Positions 1 through 11,990 of a DNA stretch of 64,000 nucleotides are shown here, piece by piece. Both the position numbers and the translations under genes were made by a program. The notes under the pieces are model-generated. The model was not told where the DNA came from. It did not search any database and worked only from the letters and a program-made list of their open reading frames with translations. Origin of the DNA: Membranipora membranacea (taxonomy: Eukaryota > Bryozoa > Gymnolaemata > Cheilostomatida > Membraniporidae); contig OU612070.1 in assembly GCA_914767715.1 (NCBI GenBank), positions 5,041,501 to 5,105,500 of the forward strand, read 5' to 3'. How positions within the stretch are numbered: position 1 is the stretch's first letter; each line of letters begins with the position of its first letter.

Positions 1-690
1 CTACTTGGTAATTCAGTTTGTCTTTCATGTGAGAGGTCACACATTTGATCCCCTGCGGATACTGAATTGTCAGGAAGGGCATCTGGGTGCGGTTGCTCCT
101 GTGCTACATCAGTACAATGTATGATAGGCCCTCTCTAAAGACCTACACTGGGTTCCTCACAGGCTGTCCACTCGAAATTTGAGTTTTATGTAAGATACAA
201 GACAACTCTAATAGAACACATTATGTGAATACCTCAGCATCACACAAAATCTAGAATCGCTCTGTTGTGGGACTATGATAAAACAACTTGCATCAGTTTT
301 TGTTTGTGTACTATAGAACATAGATTCGATTAATGTTTTACAGACAAGTTGGAAAACATTCAAAATCAAATATAGAAATTACTGAATTTTGCAATCCATA
401 TAATAATGTGCCGTTAGCCACAGATGCAGTATTTTGTTTCATACTAGTAACTGTTTGTTCATTCATGAAAATTGAACTTCTTCAAAAAGAAGGCGTTCTG
501 TCATGCTGTATATTATATACCGTACACAACCCATGCTTTATGTTGTAGTTTAGATGAGAGGTGTCATGTAGATGAAGAGTGCAAAAAAAAGCTGTTCCCC
601 CTTCGCTGTTGTATCAAATTCTTACATTCTTTCAAGAGAAATTATTAACATAGGTAATGCAACAACAAGTGGATAGAAAAGCGTGGTTTT
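1..690. other. No gene recognised; 3' flank of the secreted-peptide gene
   Basis: AT-rich sequence with only short open frames (the longest 71 codons) that have no splice context, composition or motif suggesting coding. It lies downstream of the minus-strand peptide gene that ends at 764. Confidence 0.5.
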
Positions 691-696
691 TATATG

Positions 697-702
697 TTTA
701 TT
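697..702 (-). promoter_or_regulatory. Poly(A) signal AATAAA of the secreted-peptide gene
   Basis: A canonical AATAAA on the minus strand, about 60 bases after the stop codon at 764-766, the usual spacing for a short 3' UTR. It supports 764 as the true end of the gene. Confidence 0.6.
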
Positions 703-763
703 TCTTCACCAAACTCTAAAACCAATGATTTAACAACATATCAAATATTAATCCAATCCATGT

Positions 764-1528
764 TTAACCGAGGTGAGAGAACTGCTCAGCAGCCTTGAAG
801 AGATCGCCGGTGGCCTTAGCAGCTCCAGAGATGACAGCTCCTGGGTCTGAAAAGGAATTAACAAAAGGTATTTAAAACCAGAGAAATATTTTCATATTGT
901 TTAATTATATGAATTATATATCAATGTTTATAATGAGCAGAATTCAATGTATTTACTACAGCACGATTTAATATATATATATACAATTTTATATCCGTTT
1001 TGTTATACTATATAACCATAACACATTATATTATATTATATATTTATGTATATCTTATGTAACTCACCGCTACCACCTCCCTGTACGAGGCTGTTGATGT
1101 CGTTGGCAAAGTCAAACAGACTGCCGACACCTCCGGAGATATCATCAATGATGTCTAAAACATTACCAAGTATTAATAAGCGAATAAAAAACTACAGACT
1201 AGAATCTTACGGGTTCTTAAATCACTTGGCTGCACAGAAACAATTATTACTACAGGAATTCAAGTTCGAGCTCACTCTTGAATTTGTTAAGAGACCTTTT
1301 TAATTTAATGCCTTGAATTCTAAAATCTTGAAAAACTTGGAGATTTTAAGCTCTTAGTGTTTGATGCCAGACCTTTTAAATTTGATATCTTGAACTTCGA
1401 AATATGAATGTCGAGTGCGATGCCAGACTTTTTGTTTTGTGTTACGTTGATTTATACTCACTTCTCTCATCAATGCTCATGGAGGCAGCAAAAGCGATCA
1501 CGAAAAGAAGAGCCACAATAAACTTCAT
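764..1528 (-). CDS. Small secreted peptide, three exons, 78 residues
   Basis: Coding exons are 1528-1462, 1154-1068 and 846-764. Both introns have GTGAGT donors and TTTTAG or TTTCAG acceptors, and both are phase 1. Total CDS is 237 bases. The product starts MKFIVALLFVIAFAAS, a textbook signal peptide with cleavage likely after residue 15-17. The mature part is acidic and glycine/alanine-rich, without cysteines: a segment with IIDDISGG and SLFDFANDI, a GGGS spacer, then a predicted amphipathic helix (ISGAAKATGDLFKAAEQF) ending SHLG. Exon borders fall near module borders. A TATA box lies about 95 bases upstream of the ATG and a poly(A) signal follows the stop, so the unit looks complete. I do not recognise the family. 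A secreted effector or antimicrobial-type peptide would fit the helix, but that is inference. Confidence 0.85.
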
Positions 1529-1620
1529 ATTGTCTGCTGAGGATTTCTGGATGACTGATGAGGGATGAGAGATACTTGTGTTATTCCGGATCGGAGTGCT
1601 GGAATCTTGTCTCGCAGTGC

Positions 1621-1628
1621 TTTATATA
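1621..1628 (-). promoter_or_regulatory. TATA box (TATATAAA) of the secreted-peptide gene
   Basis: TATATAAA on the minus strand ends 93 bases before the ATG at 1528. With the usual 25-30 base spacing, transcription would start near 1590-1597, leaving a 5' UTR of about 65 bases. A strong TATA promoter suits a short, highly or inducibly expressed secreted product. Confidence 0.6.
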
Positions 1629-3026
1629 CCCTCCCACAGGTGCATGATGTAATCACGCTCATACCTGTCAAAGGGTCATTGGCTAAAATCCTTAACATAG
1701 TTCATCTTTCGTTATCATCCCTATCTGAGTATATCCTGATCGCGCTGGACCTCAGTCTACCTCGAAGATGCCAAGATTAAAACGAAATGCCACAAAGTAG
1801 TATAGCCCAGAATCTTTGTGTATTGAAAGATTGTGAACAAACTTCTTAAAATGATTATTAAAAGCCAAGTCTCTAAGTCTAAGTGTGTGAGAAATCACAG
1901 AAGTTCTGGTTTTGTAACATGTAGAACACTTTCTAGGATATTAATTTTGCATGTTTATGCAGCTCATTTCATCTCCAAGTTAGGTGTTTGGACTTAATAT
2001 TAATTCCTGACAAAAACATGTACTTCTTCACTTCTGAATTTTTCCACTGTCATCAAAAAGTTTAAGCTTTTTAAATGTCTAATATAATGGTACGATGCTG
2101 CAGCCAGGGCTGGATCATTCTTAAGTGGTAGGGACTTGTGTAAGATATTCTACCAAGAAACTTCTGAAAATATGAAAAAATGATAGAATAAATTTTAGCA
2201 GGTTTATTTTGCTCACCAATTCTGCAACTTGGTTTCCCAGTATATAAGAGTTCTAATTATTCATTACTTATGCCTTGGTCATGATAAATTTTGCTGTGTC
2301 AAGCCAAGAAAAGTCCCTGATAAAAATGGGAAAATTGGAAAACTCCCACAAATTCTTTCCGTTTTTTTTTCTTTTTTTTATGAACTTTATATCCTATTCA
2401 GTGCCCCTTTCGAGGCAAATGAGAATATGGTTACATAAGTTTCGATATTGAAATAAACAAAAAGTCTCGGTGCAATATCAGACAAAAAACCACAATCATA
2501 ATAATTTGCCGTGACTAAAACTCAATAAATAATAATAATGCATTTTATTGCTATTCAAACCCCTTCTGTGCAAATGAGAATAATTCTTACAGAAGAAAAA
2601 GAATCATCACATCTATTTTGCGCTAGCCTATAGGCCTATAAGGTAGGGGTGGGTGAGCTATAGGATTGTATATGAAGAGCTCACCTCCATTAACAACACG
2701 GGTAGTGGCTGGGAAGCTCAATTGCTAAAAATTGTCACTACAGTAGAAACAAAAAGTATTGATATACATCTGTTGTCACTTGTAAAATGTTAACATATAT
2801 TAAACACTCCATAAATAACAAAACTAAATGCCACCCGCTGGCCGTACAGTTTCTCGGCCTATTGGCTCAGATCAAAGTGTCACTGCCAATGGGTGACTAG
2901 TGCCTGTTTTAGCTTTTGGCAGCTTGCTGCAGACTTACGATTAGGAGGTCCTTTATGCCCTCTAGGATGCATTCTAGTTGTCTAAGATGTATCATACTCC
3001 AGGTATTAGGATTTCGGGCAACTTGT
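1629..3026. other. Intergenic, nothing recognised
   Basis: AT-rich, with homopolymer tracts near 2360-2380 and no supported exon, RNA gene or repeat of clear structure. Confidence 0.4.
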
Positions 3027-3494
3027 GGTAATACACCTGTAATTGGGTGAAGGTCAACTTGTTGCACCCATCCTCAATTAAATTGATTCGTATGTCTGAT
3101 GACAATTGAGGGTGTAGCCAATTCAAAAGCACTGCTATCAGTGATATTGAACCCTGTTAATATGTTCAGGTGTATTTGCAATGGAAATTTATTGATTCAA
3201 AGTTTGAAATTCTTTTTGCAAAATCATTTTAAGGACGATCAATGCATACGGGTGGGCTACTGTAAACTAGACCAAAAATGTGTGAAAAATGCAATGTCCC
3301 TATCTATAGGGCCACTGAAAAATTCTGACAACGAATTTTCAACCCATAGTCACCAATATGGAAGAGCAGGAGCATACCATCATTTTGAGTGGTCTGGTTA
3401 AAGAATTGAAAGAACCTGAAGCAGGCCTATAGTTGTGACATGTCAACATAGTTTGCATGTAAAGCAATGGGGAAATAAATAGAGGTGTTGGACC
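3027..3494 (-). repeat. 468-bp interspersed repeat, copy 1 of 3
   Basis: It begins GGTAATACACCTGTAATT and ends, read inward from the other side, GGTCCAACACCTCTATTT, an imperfect 18-base terminal inverted repeat. The body matches 34680-35144 and 48019-48487 nearly end to end in the opposite orientation. This copy is the most diverged (substitutions and small indels around 3080-3110). There is no coding capacity beyond chance frames. A MITE is the best description, but I see no convincing target duplication. Confidence 0.75.
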
Positions 3495-5117
3495 TGTGTC
3501 TCTCTTTAGGGGCAGCCAACCCTCTGTTTTGTCATAAACAGGGCCACTACATTCATAGATAAACCTAACCAGTGATACCTGAATGCTGTGCTTTCTGTCT
3601 GTAGGGCGGATGTTTGGATTAAACAGTGTACAGAACGAGCCCAGGATCTCCTCTTTTTTGGGGTAAAAGAGAGAGGATTTGGTTATGAAGGGCAAAATCA
3701 ACCAAACATTCAAAGCTGTAAAATAAATAATTTTTGCCAAATCCAGATTTGAATTTCCTTTTAACTTGAACTTAATACACAGAATTAAGGAAATGACAAA
3801 CATTCAAGGATCTCATGTGTTCCTGATTTTCCTTTTCCTAAGACCTAAGCAACAACCTAACTTGTGTAGAAATGACTAAGTTAGTAAACTTTGAGATGCT
3901 GAGACAATATACAGTTGAAACCTCGCCAGCAAGAGTAAAATAAAACAAAATAAACTCAAAAGTAATATTATTGAATTCATATATAACAAAAAGCATTTAT
4001 CCACAACCCATAATCAAGCTGGTTTCACCAAGGAGTTAGAGACTCTCTAACACCTTGGTTTCACTATATTTCCGGCATGATAAATTCTATATTTCTAGAG
4101 AACATTGTATTGTATATGAATGGTGAGGAATTTAATTCAATGAAAATTGCAAAGTAAATACGAGCCATGCTGCTTCACCGTGGCTAAGGGAAAAGCCATA
4201 TGCTGACTTAGATAACTCTAAACTAAGCAGGCTTATCATGATAACTAGAACACATTGTCCTATTTTATGTCAGGAATGAACGCCTATGCCCTTCACAGAT
4301 GATCTGTATTGTTCTATATTTCAGGGCAATTCCAGTCATAACAAAGAAAGTATGACCTACAAAATGAGCATATAAGGTGTACACACTTCTAATCTAGAAT
4401 GCCCTGTACATAACTCTCTTATCAAACCAGATGACAGGATTCCCAATGACTACCACTTACAACCTACCACTTACTACCTACCACATTATCAGCTTCTCAA
4501 CTAATCGTCAATCCAATTTATTGATCGCAGATCTAGTCAAGAACTAAGATGTGTCAAGCTGCATCATAAACTTGGAGTTTGTTGTAGCCTTACATAAAAT
4601 ACCCCTGATGCAGATTTGATGTTAAAATAGAGTCAGCATTCTTGAGTTCACAGCATAACATGAGGAGATAATCTGTTATCTGAAGTTGCTGTTTCAAATC
4701 ATCACCTAACTGAAGACCGCAAGGCTAGAGTGCCATAACCCCTATAGAGGAGTAAAGCATTTGCAGGAGGAAAAGTTTGCAATTCCCCCATATCTTTGAG
4801 AATACATGTGGATTAGATTATTGTTTGAGTACCGATAAACTTTTACTCATTAACAGCCAGTAGAAATTAAGTACTAATTATTCAGACCACGCATACAGAA
4901 ATATGGCTGGATTTTTATAATGAAAATAGAGTTGTAAATTCTGCAAAATTTGATACCACAATAATCCAGGATGCAACTGAAGCGCTGGCCTATCTGCCTA
5001 TGACTTTCTGAATAATATATCTGCTTCAATAATGCAACATTGTGTACAGTCTTATCTAACATTTTTATTGGGCCGCCTAGATGGTAGAAAAAAAAAGTCT
5101 CTTTTGCCTAACTAAAC
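3495..5117. other. Intergenic, nothing recognised
   Basis: No supported gene. An inverted GAGTTAGAGACTCTCTAACA-type hairpin sits near 4035-4055. A 154-codon minus-strand frame at 3339-3803 overlaps the repeat and shows no domain or splice logic. Confidence 0.4.
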
Positions 5118-6253
5118 TACCGTGGCCTATAACTGCCAGAGCATGAAGTGAAAACACACATTGACCCGCTACAAATTCAGACATTTACCCGCCACAAATC
5201 GTTTTCTGCAAAATACCCCGCCACAAATCGTTTTCTGCAAAATACCCCGCCGCAAATTCAGAGATTGACCAGCTGCAAATCGGTTTTTGCAAAATACCCC
5301 GCCGCAAATTCAGAGATTGACCCGCTGCAAATCGGTTTTTGCAAAATACCCTGCTGCAAATTCAGAGATTGACCTGCTGCAAATCAGTTCTAGCAAAATA
5401 CCTTGCTGCAAATTGAGACATTTACCCGCCGCAAATCCATTTCAGTACAAATCCAGTACAGCAATATGGCACAACTCCAAGACAATGTCTTGCCTGTTGC
5501 CTATTTACATATCGGTAATACATCGGTTAACACAAATAGTCTTTCCTCCATTTGCCGCAGGTTAATCAGCAAATTTGCCACAGGTAAATCAGAAAATTTG
5601 CACCAGGTCATTTTGCAAAAACTGAATTGTAGCAGGTCAATGCCTGAATTTGTAGCAGGTCTTTTTGCAAAAACTGATTTGTAGCAGGTCAATGCCTGAA
5701 TTTGTAGCAGGTCTTTTTGCAAAAACTGATTTGTAGCAGGTCAATGCCTGAATTTGCAGCAGGTCAATGCCTGAATTTGTAGCAGGTCATTTTGTAATAA
5801 ATCTTATTTGCAGCAGGTCAATGTGTGAATTTGCAGTAGGTGTATGTCTGAATTTGCAGTGGGGTATTTTGCAGAAAACGATTTGTGGCGAGGTATTTTG
5901 CAGTAAACAATTTGTGGCGGGTAAATCTCTGAATTTGAGGCGGGGTATTTTGCAGAAAACGATTTGTGGCAAATCTCTGAATTTGCGGCAGGGTATTTTG
6001 CAAAAACCAATTCGTGGCGGGGTATTTTGCAGTAAACAATTTGTGGCGGGTAAATCTCTGAATTTGCAGCGGGGTATTTTGCAAAAACTGATTTGTGGCG
6101 GGGTATTTTGCAGAAATGGATTTGCGGCGGGTAAATGTCTCAATTTGCAGCGGGTCATTTTGTAAAAACTGATTTGCGGCGGGTAAATGTCTCAATTTGT
6201 AGCGGGTCAATGTGTGTTTTCACTTCATGCTCTGGCAGTTATAGGCCACGGTA
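5118..6253. mobile_element. Foldback element with inverted minisatellite arms
   Basis: The ends form a long inverted repeat starting TACCGTGGCCTATAACTG and continuing through GCCAGAGCATGAAGTG and AACACACATTGACCCGC. Inside, the left arm (5150-5440) is a head-to-tail array of units containing CCGCAAATTCAGAGATTGAC and GCAAAATACCCCG. The right arm (5555-6215) is the same array inverted and longer. A direct CTAAAC flanks both sides (5112-5117 and 6254-6259), consistent with a 6-bp target duplication. There is no transposase. The open frames on both strands are products of the stop-free repeat unit, not genes. Confidence 0.85.
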
Positions 6254-7582
6254 CTAAACAGATATAATAACTATAAATATGTAAGGATTATCAAGTAACA
6301 CTATTAAACTATTATTCATGATCTATCATTATTTAATGAAAATAAATCATGTTATTCACTTTTCGCGTAAATATCTGAAAATAAAAAACCTTTTTAAAAT
6401 TGTAAAATTTAGTTTTAATATGCAATCAGTAGTATCAATCCCCTCAAACAATTCAAGTGTACGTACACACAAGGTGATCTTGTATGGAATTGCAGATATT
6501 CAGTGGGTGCTAAGTTGCAGGAAAGGAGGTAAGGAAAGTAAGCAAGGAAAGGAAGCAAGAAAAGGAAGCCAGGAAAGCAAGTACCAAATTTTAATCTTGT
6601 AATATAAAATGGCTGGATTTGAAGTTAATTTATTGATAAATCCCCCACTGTGATCAAACTTACCAAAGAAGCTTTCAGAAGATGTTTCCGAAGGCCTCCC
6701 TATCATTATTGTGCCTTTCCCAGTCTCTGTGTCTCTTGTCTGAATGAGTAAGTCACTGTAGATATAAATAAAGTAACTTATTTCGATTTTTTTTTACCAC
6801 CTAAATACATTAAATTATACCATGTCCCACGACCCAGTCTACAGTCTACAATCTTGAAACAAGCTCATGATAGGTGATTGCGTCTGTAATTTCAGACAAT
6901 AAGCGTGTACAAAGTCAGTCCCAAGTTTCAATTCTATATGTGTGCCGAACAATCAATGAAATTCCCACTGTGATAATTTAAACCTACCAACGATATCGCT
7001 CCAAGATGATTTGGGAGAGTCCAAGCTAGCGTTAGCCAAGGGTTAACCAAGAGTTACTTAGCCTTATTGCAGCGGCCCCATTTTTTTGCTACATTGATCA
7101 GTATCGAGTTGTGCTCCTTCCCTTGAAATTCATTAAGTTAATTTTTCCGAGCTGTGATAGCAGATCCTCGACTGGCAAGTGATTAAAATCTACTGCAATT
7201 TGCTTACGGGTATTTTTTAATAGAGTGGCTGGAAGGGTGGTGCTTATGACTGAGAACATTTTTGAGGTGTTGGATTACAGTGGATTGCAGATCATGTGGA
7301 ACAGGAGAGCCCACGCCCCAAAATTCTGGAGACCTGGTAGATGGCTGGACTGTTCTTTCTCTTCATCTAAACCAAGTCTCTGTCAGACATATTATTTTTG
7401 GGTTGTATGTGTTAGCGCTGACACATAGTTTATTGAGTTTCCATTTTTTCAATGATCTGCAGTTGGTAAAGAGAAATTATTGATGGTAATGAACATGGCT
7501 AATTGGTGTAGTGTGTTATTAGAGCTGATGACAGTGCTTTCTCTTCTGATCTGATGGTTGTGCCCTTCTATGTTTATAACAC
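6254..7582. other. Intergenic with a purine-rich patch
   Basis: No gene seen. 6520-6585 is a GGAAAG/GCAAGGAAAG purine-rich tract. The remainder is unremarkable AT-rich sequence. Confidence 0.4.
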
Positions 7583-8120
7583 TCATTGCAGCCTCTCTTT
7601 GTGCCCCAGTTCTCTTACATCAATCTCATACATTTGTAAGTAGTTTAAGTGACAAATATAAGAGACGTAATTTAGCGGTGTGTAACGTGAGAGAAAGTAA
7701 TGTAAGAGACGAATGTAAGAGTAAGTAATGTAATAAATGTTATGTAAGAGTGAGTAATATAAGAGTGGAATGTATGAGTAAGTAATGTAAGAGTAGATAA
7801 GGTAAGAGTAAGTATTGTAAGAGACCAATATAAAGGCAAGTTATGTAAGAGTCGGAAACTAAGAATATGTTATGTACGGGTAAGTTATGCAAGAGACTAA
7901 CTTACGAGACATAACCTGAGAGTAAGAAATGTACGAGTTGGTAGGTAAGTATGAGTAGTTAATGAAATAGTAGGTAGGCAAGAGTAGGTAATGTGAGAGT
8001 AGATAATATGAGAGTAGATAATATGAGAGTAGATAATATGAGAGTAAGTAATGTAAAGTAGGTAAGTAAGAGTAGGTGATTTTAGAGTAGGTAGGTAAGA
8101 GTAAGTAATGTTCAAGATGT
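7583..8120 (+). repeat. GTAAGAGTAAGTAAT-type minisatellite
   Basis: Irregular head-to-tail units of GTAAGAG, GTAAGTAATG and GTAGATAATATGAGA across about 530 bases. They give several stop-free minus-strand frames rich in Tyr, Ser and Leu that are repeat artefacts. It is followed by a duplicated segment and, at 8873-8970, by the same GC-rich unit that accompanies a similar minisatellite at 15070-15840. Confidence 0.8.
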
Positions 8121-8157
8121 AATGTAACAGTGGAGTCGAGTGTGTCACAATCTACGG

Positions 8158-8735
8158 TAACAAACAAAACTTCAGAGCTACTTTGAATAAGCAAGTATGA
8201 TCTCATTCACAGATTCAACTTTTTTGAAACTCAAACTGAAACTTGGATCATGCCTGAGACGTATCATGTAAAATCAAAGAGACTACCATCAAAACTCGTT
8301 GAACTAGAGATGGAACAAAAATATCATTTATCAGGATATCAGAATAGCATCTTCAGATGTTACGATCTCCACTAATATTATAATGGGGTATGAAAGTAAA
8401 TACAGTTTCTCCCAATTAAGCAAACATGGGAGACACTGGTTGAACTGCTCACCTCTCCCAACAAATAAGTCTGATCAGTTTGCCTGCTGGTGCCCAACTG
8501 ATTTGAGAAAACTTCTGATAATATATTAATTGTTATAAATTTTGATGTCATTGAAATGTTAGGAATTTTAACAAAGAGAAGATGAAAAGACAAAAATGTT
8601 GCAGAAAAGTTAGCAAGCTTCGGAGTTCTCTTAACACAGTGCTGACATTATTGGCAAGTAACACAAGGATTCCTTAGCTTTTTTTTAGATTCCATTTGGA
8701 CAACTTTATATAATTTCCAATAGAAATGTTATGGG
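8158..8735 (+). repeat. Long direct duplication, copy A
   Basis: This stretch, beginning AACAAACAAAACTTCAGAGC, recurs as 9023-9143 plus 10012-10485. The match includes GATCAGTTTGCCTGCTGGTG and TTAGGAATTTTAACAAAGAG. Divergence with many indels indicates an old duplication. No reading frame is conserved between the copies. Confidence 0.7.
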
Positions 8736-8872
8736 TTGGATAAAAAGAGAATCTGGGTATTATTGAGTCTATTAAACCGTGTTAGGATCCTGAATGATGC
8801 ATAAACTAGCAGCAGCAGATCAGAGTGGTCTCCTAATAGCAACTTTCAGAATCTGAAAAAAACTCAAGTCAG

Positions 8873-8970
8873 GGGAGCTGAATGCGCAAGAGGGGCCCCG
8901 GCCGCTCGCAGCAAGGCCATATGCCAGTCGGGGGAAGCTGAATGCACAAGGGGGCCCCAGCCCCTCGTAA
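8873..8970 (+). repeat. GC-rich repeat unit, two copies
   Basis: Two units of the form GGGAGCTGAATGCGCAAG followed by GGGGCCCC and a CCAG-containing stretch, much more GC-rich than the surroundings. They are the same family as the 59-base units at 15070-15310 and again sit beside a GTAAG minisatellite. Confidence 0.6.
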
Positions 8971-9022
8971 GAGTAGGTAGGTTAGAGTAAGAGATGAGGC
9001 GAGTATGTCTCCATCTACAGTA

Positions 9023-10485
9023 GCAAACAAAACTTCAGAGCTACTTTGGATAATCAAGTATGATCTCATTCTATGCACAAGAGGCCTTTACAGATTTAAC
9101 TTTGACTTTAACTTGAAACTCAAGAAATGTATCATGTACTATTTTATTGCTGACTCTAAGCTGGGTAACACTTCAGTTTAGGGGATGTTCCAAGACATTG
9201 CTGTAGTGATGATAGAGCACAGGCTATATAATGATAGGAACAGGAAACTGCTCTGTGGTATTCTATTTTAGCTGAGTTTGAGTACCTGATGGATGAAATG
9301 TTTCACAAGAATTCAGGCTGAATAATCATTCGAATAAGATTTTGTCTTTTTCCCTACGCAGAAGGTGCAATCTACTAATAATCAATGAGAAGTTCTTTGA
9401 AACCCTGGTTGCCATTCAACCTGATTTTCACAACACAAATAGCGGTTCCTTTGCAAAGTCTCATCTGCGCATGACAAACCTACTATACTGAAAGTATGAT
9501 GAAGTTAAAGGAAGCATGGCTGTATGTGATTCACTCTGAAGGCTTCTGCTTGGTAATGGACCGGCATCAAAGAAATTACAGATTACAGGTCCCATCACAA
9601 CCTCTAATGTCTTCAGAAACGTCATATTGCGCAGTAGAGCAGCCTGTGATAAAAATATTTTGACAGCGATAAAGCCTCATAACAAAGAAATTTACAACCC
9701 TTATCGGAAACAGTGTGATTGTGACACTAAGGTTAACGCATTGCAAAAAAGAGCTGTATCAATACATAGAAAGATTTGAACTGCGTAAACAAGGATCATC
9801 ACACCTCAAAATGACAGATAAAAAATCAACAGGGCTGGTGAAGAAAACCATTCGGGTAATGTTAATGAAGCGGCCACTGTCACAGACAAAAAATTGTCTA
9901 TTACTTGGTTCACTATTGAAACAAAGATCTACCCTTGTTGAGCACCATTTCACATCTTCCCTCCCGGCAAAAAATTCAGAGAATTGAGCTTAGATTGCAC
10001 CTAAGTGGTAACACGTGAAATCAAAGGCTTAGCCTATCATCAAAATTCATTAAACTAGGGAGGAAACGAAACATCATTTATCAGGATATCCGAGTAGCAT
10101 CTTCTGAATATGTTACAATCTCCAACAATATTATAGAATGATATGCAAGTAAATACAGCTTGTCCAAATAAGTAGCAACATACATTAGAGAAACCTTTTT
10201 ACCTCTTACCTCTCTCAACAAAGATGATCAGTTTGCCTGCTGGTGCCCAACTGATTTGAGAAATTTTCTGATAATAGTTTTACTATAAATTACAATGGCA
10301 TTGCAATGTTAGGAATTTTAACAAAGAGAAGACCATAACTCCAAAAAGAAGTATACACTTTAGCAAGCTTCAGAGTTCTCTTCACGCAGTGCTGTTACTG
10401 TTGGCAAATAACACAACCATCCCGTAAATTTTTCTTTATATATTTATCTGGCCAACTTTATATTATTTGCAATAGAAATGTTATC
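9023..10485 (+). repeat. Long direct duplication, copy B, interrupted
   Basis: The copy A sequence resumes here at 9023-9143, stops at TATCATGTA, and continues from 10012 at GTGAAATCAAAGGC through 10485. The intervening 868 bases are therefore a later insertion. That insertion includes a TTAA-type MITE fragment (about 9150-9420) and unassigned sequence with an open frame at 9715-9984 whose product is Lys-rich and unrecognised. Confidence 0.65.
9150..9420 (-). mobile_element. Truncated copy of the 377-bp TTAA MITE
   Basis: Reverse complement of 38635-39011 over most of its length, including TGCTGACTCTAAGCTGGGTA and GAATTCAGGCTGAATAATCA. The outer end reads GAAACCCTGGTTGCCATTCAA, a mutated form of the terminal repeat. 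The other end is missing. Confidence 0.7.
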
Positions 10486-10814
10486 AAGATTTCAAAACTA
10501 CTTTAGCAAGACTTTTAAGGGTTTTAACCATAGACTTAATGATGAACCTAGACAGGACACTTTATCGGATTTTGAGAATATACAAGATATTAAGCAGATT
10601 GTCCTGAACAGTTTGATAGGCCCTACTAATTTATGGCAAGAAAAAAATTTGAAGAAAAAATAGTATCAAGTTGATATCAAGATGCTGCTGACTGTAAAGC
10701 AATTTTCAAATTCAAAATCCGATCAAAATTGTTCGAGTTATGAACAAAAAACCTGGATAATGGACAGTAAATCAATGATAGCATCATTGCTTCTACACCT
10801 TCCCATCACGTTAC

Positions 10815-11255
10815 GTCGGCTCTCTCATAGACAAAACACACAACACTAGACTGGACATAGTCTGAGCCCCCCAGACTTTGCCCCCCGTCCGGGCACTGAG
10901 CATCAAAAAGTGTCCTCATTAAATACTGTCACGCCGCGACATCTCACTGTCGTAGAAAAGGCAATGATGCATGTGTTTTTTCGGAGTAATCTCCCTTTGA
11001 TGCAGATAATTTTATAGATTTTATAGAATTTCATACAGAATAGCAGCAGCAAGCTTCTGCAGCACAGGTAACAACTTTGTGTATATTCTGTCTAACTCAT
11101 CACTTATTTTGATTTAGCAAAAATGGCATGGAAATATTAGTTAAACAGCATATCATACTTGCCAAGTAATGTAAATTCAAAAGTGGGAGATTTCAAATTA
11201 CAGCGATACTGCACGTCATCGCAATGTCTCATTCTGATTCCCACAATGCAATTCT
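10815..11255 (+). repeat. Left arm of long inverted repeat
   Basis: Matches the reverse complement of 13205-13575 with small gaps, for instance AAACACACAACACTAGACTG and GTGTTTTTTCGGAGTAATCT. It carries an extra GC-rich insertion (10858-10905) related to 37480-37545. Its inner end contains CATACTTGCCAAGTAA, the terminus of the hAT-like family seen intact at 50344. Confidence 0.8.
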
Positions 11256-11297
11256 AAATTGGAATTTTTAAAGGGGATCAGAAGAAAATCCTAATTA

Positions 11298-11320
11298 TCT
11301 ATCTATCTATCTATCTATCT
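11298..11320 (+). repeat. (ATCT)n microsatellite
   Basis: About six tandem ATCT units. Confidence 0.9.
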
Positions 11321-11899
11321 AATCGTATTATAATACTGATGGGAATCAAACCGCAATGCATCATGGGATATTGCTGCAAGGTGATTGTGACCCTGTTTTC
11401 AGTCGTTGTGTTAGGAAATGAAGAATTCATGGCCAGTGGTGGAAATGGGCCTATACGGGCCTATACGGTGTAAAGGAAGTTCACAGCAATGCCTATACAC
11501 CTTCAATAAGTGTATAGGCACTTATAACCTATCACTGCTGCGCACTTTGTATGCTTGGATAAGTTTGTTTATTATTGTATTGTAGGGTTTTTTTACTTCA
11601 AAGACTGAAACTCAAAATCAAATAGTAGATGAAACTGATGTGTTCATATATTTAGCATATTACAAATAATTATTCATTGAGATGGTAAAATGTGTTAAAT
11701 TTGTAAATAAATGTTATCGAGTATATAATCTGAAATATATAGAAATTATTTCATATGATTAGCATTAGCATTTTATTTTATTATGTCTATTATTTTGCCT
11801 CCTCTTATTTCAGTCAAAACATGCTCTTAGATTTAGGCTCAAAAAGTCAAAAAGATACACCAGTAACACTGTAATTGGGCACAAATATCAAAAAAATTC

Positions 11900-11990
11900 A
11901 CGGGGGAGATCCCCCGCCCCATTCACCAGGAGGGCGCTGCGCCCCTCCCAGACCCACCCCTGCTCCTGCTGCGCCCGCTGCGCGATTGAT
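11900..11990. repeat. GC-rich patch
   Basis: A sharply GC-rich stretch with GGGGGAGATCCCCCGCCCC and GCTGCGCCCGCTGCGCG in an AT-rich context. Similar patches occur at 49930-49985 and 50400-50515. Its function is unknown; it is probably part of a repeat family rather than a promoter. Confidence 0.4.

Noticed and set aside
1046-1303. Plus-strand 85-codon frame over the peptide gene
   Set aside because: Antisense to exon 2 of the secreted-peptide gene and its intron. The minus strand has the splice sites and signal peptide.
3339-3803. 154-codon minus-strand frame
   Set aside because: It overlaps the 468-bp repeat at its end, has no splice context and no recognisable motif.
5787-6210. Overlapping open frames on both strands (up to 132 codons)
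   Set aside because: The repeat unit of the foldback arms lacks stops. The predicted peptides are simple repeats of the unit.
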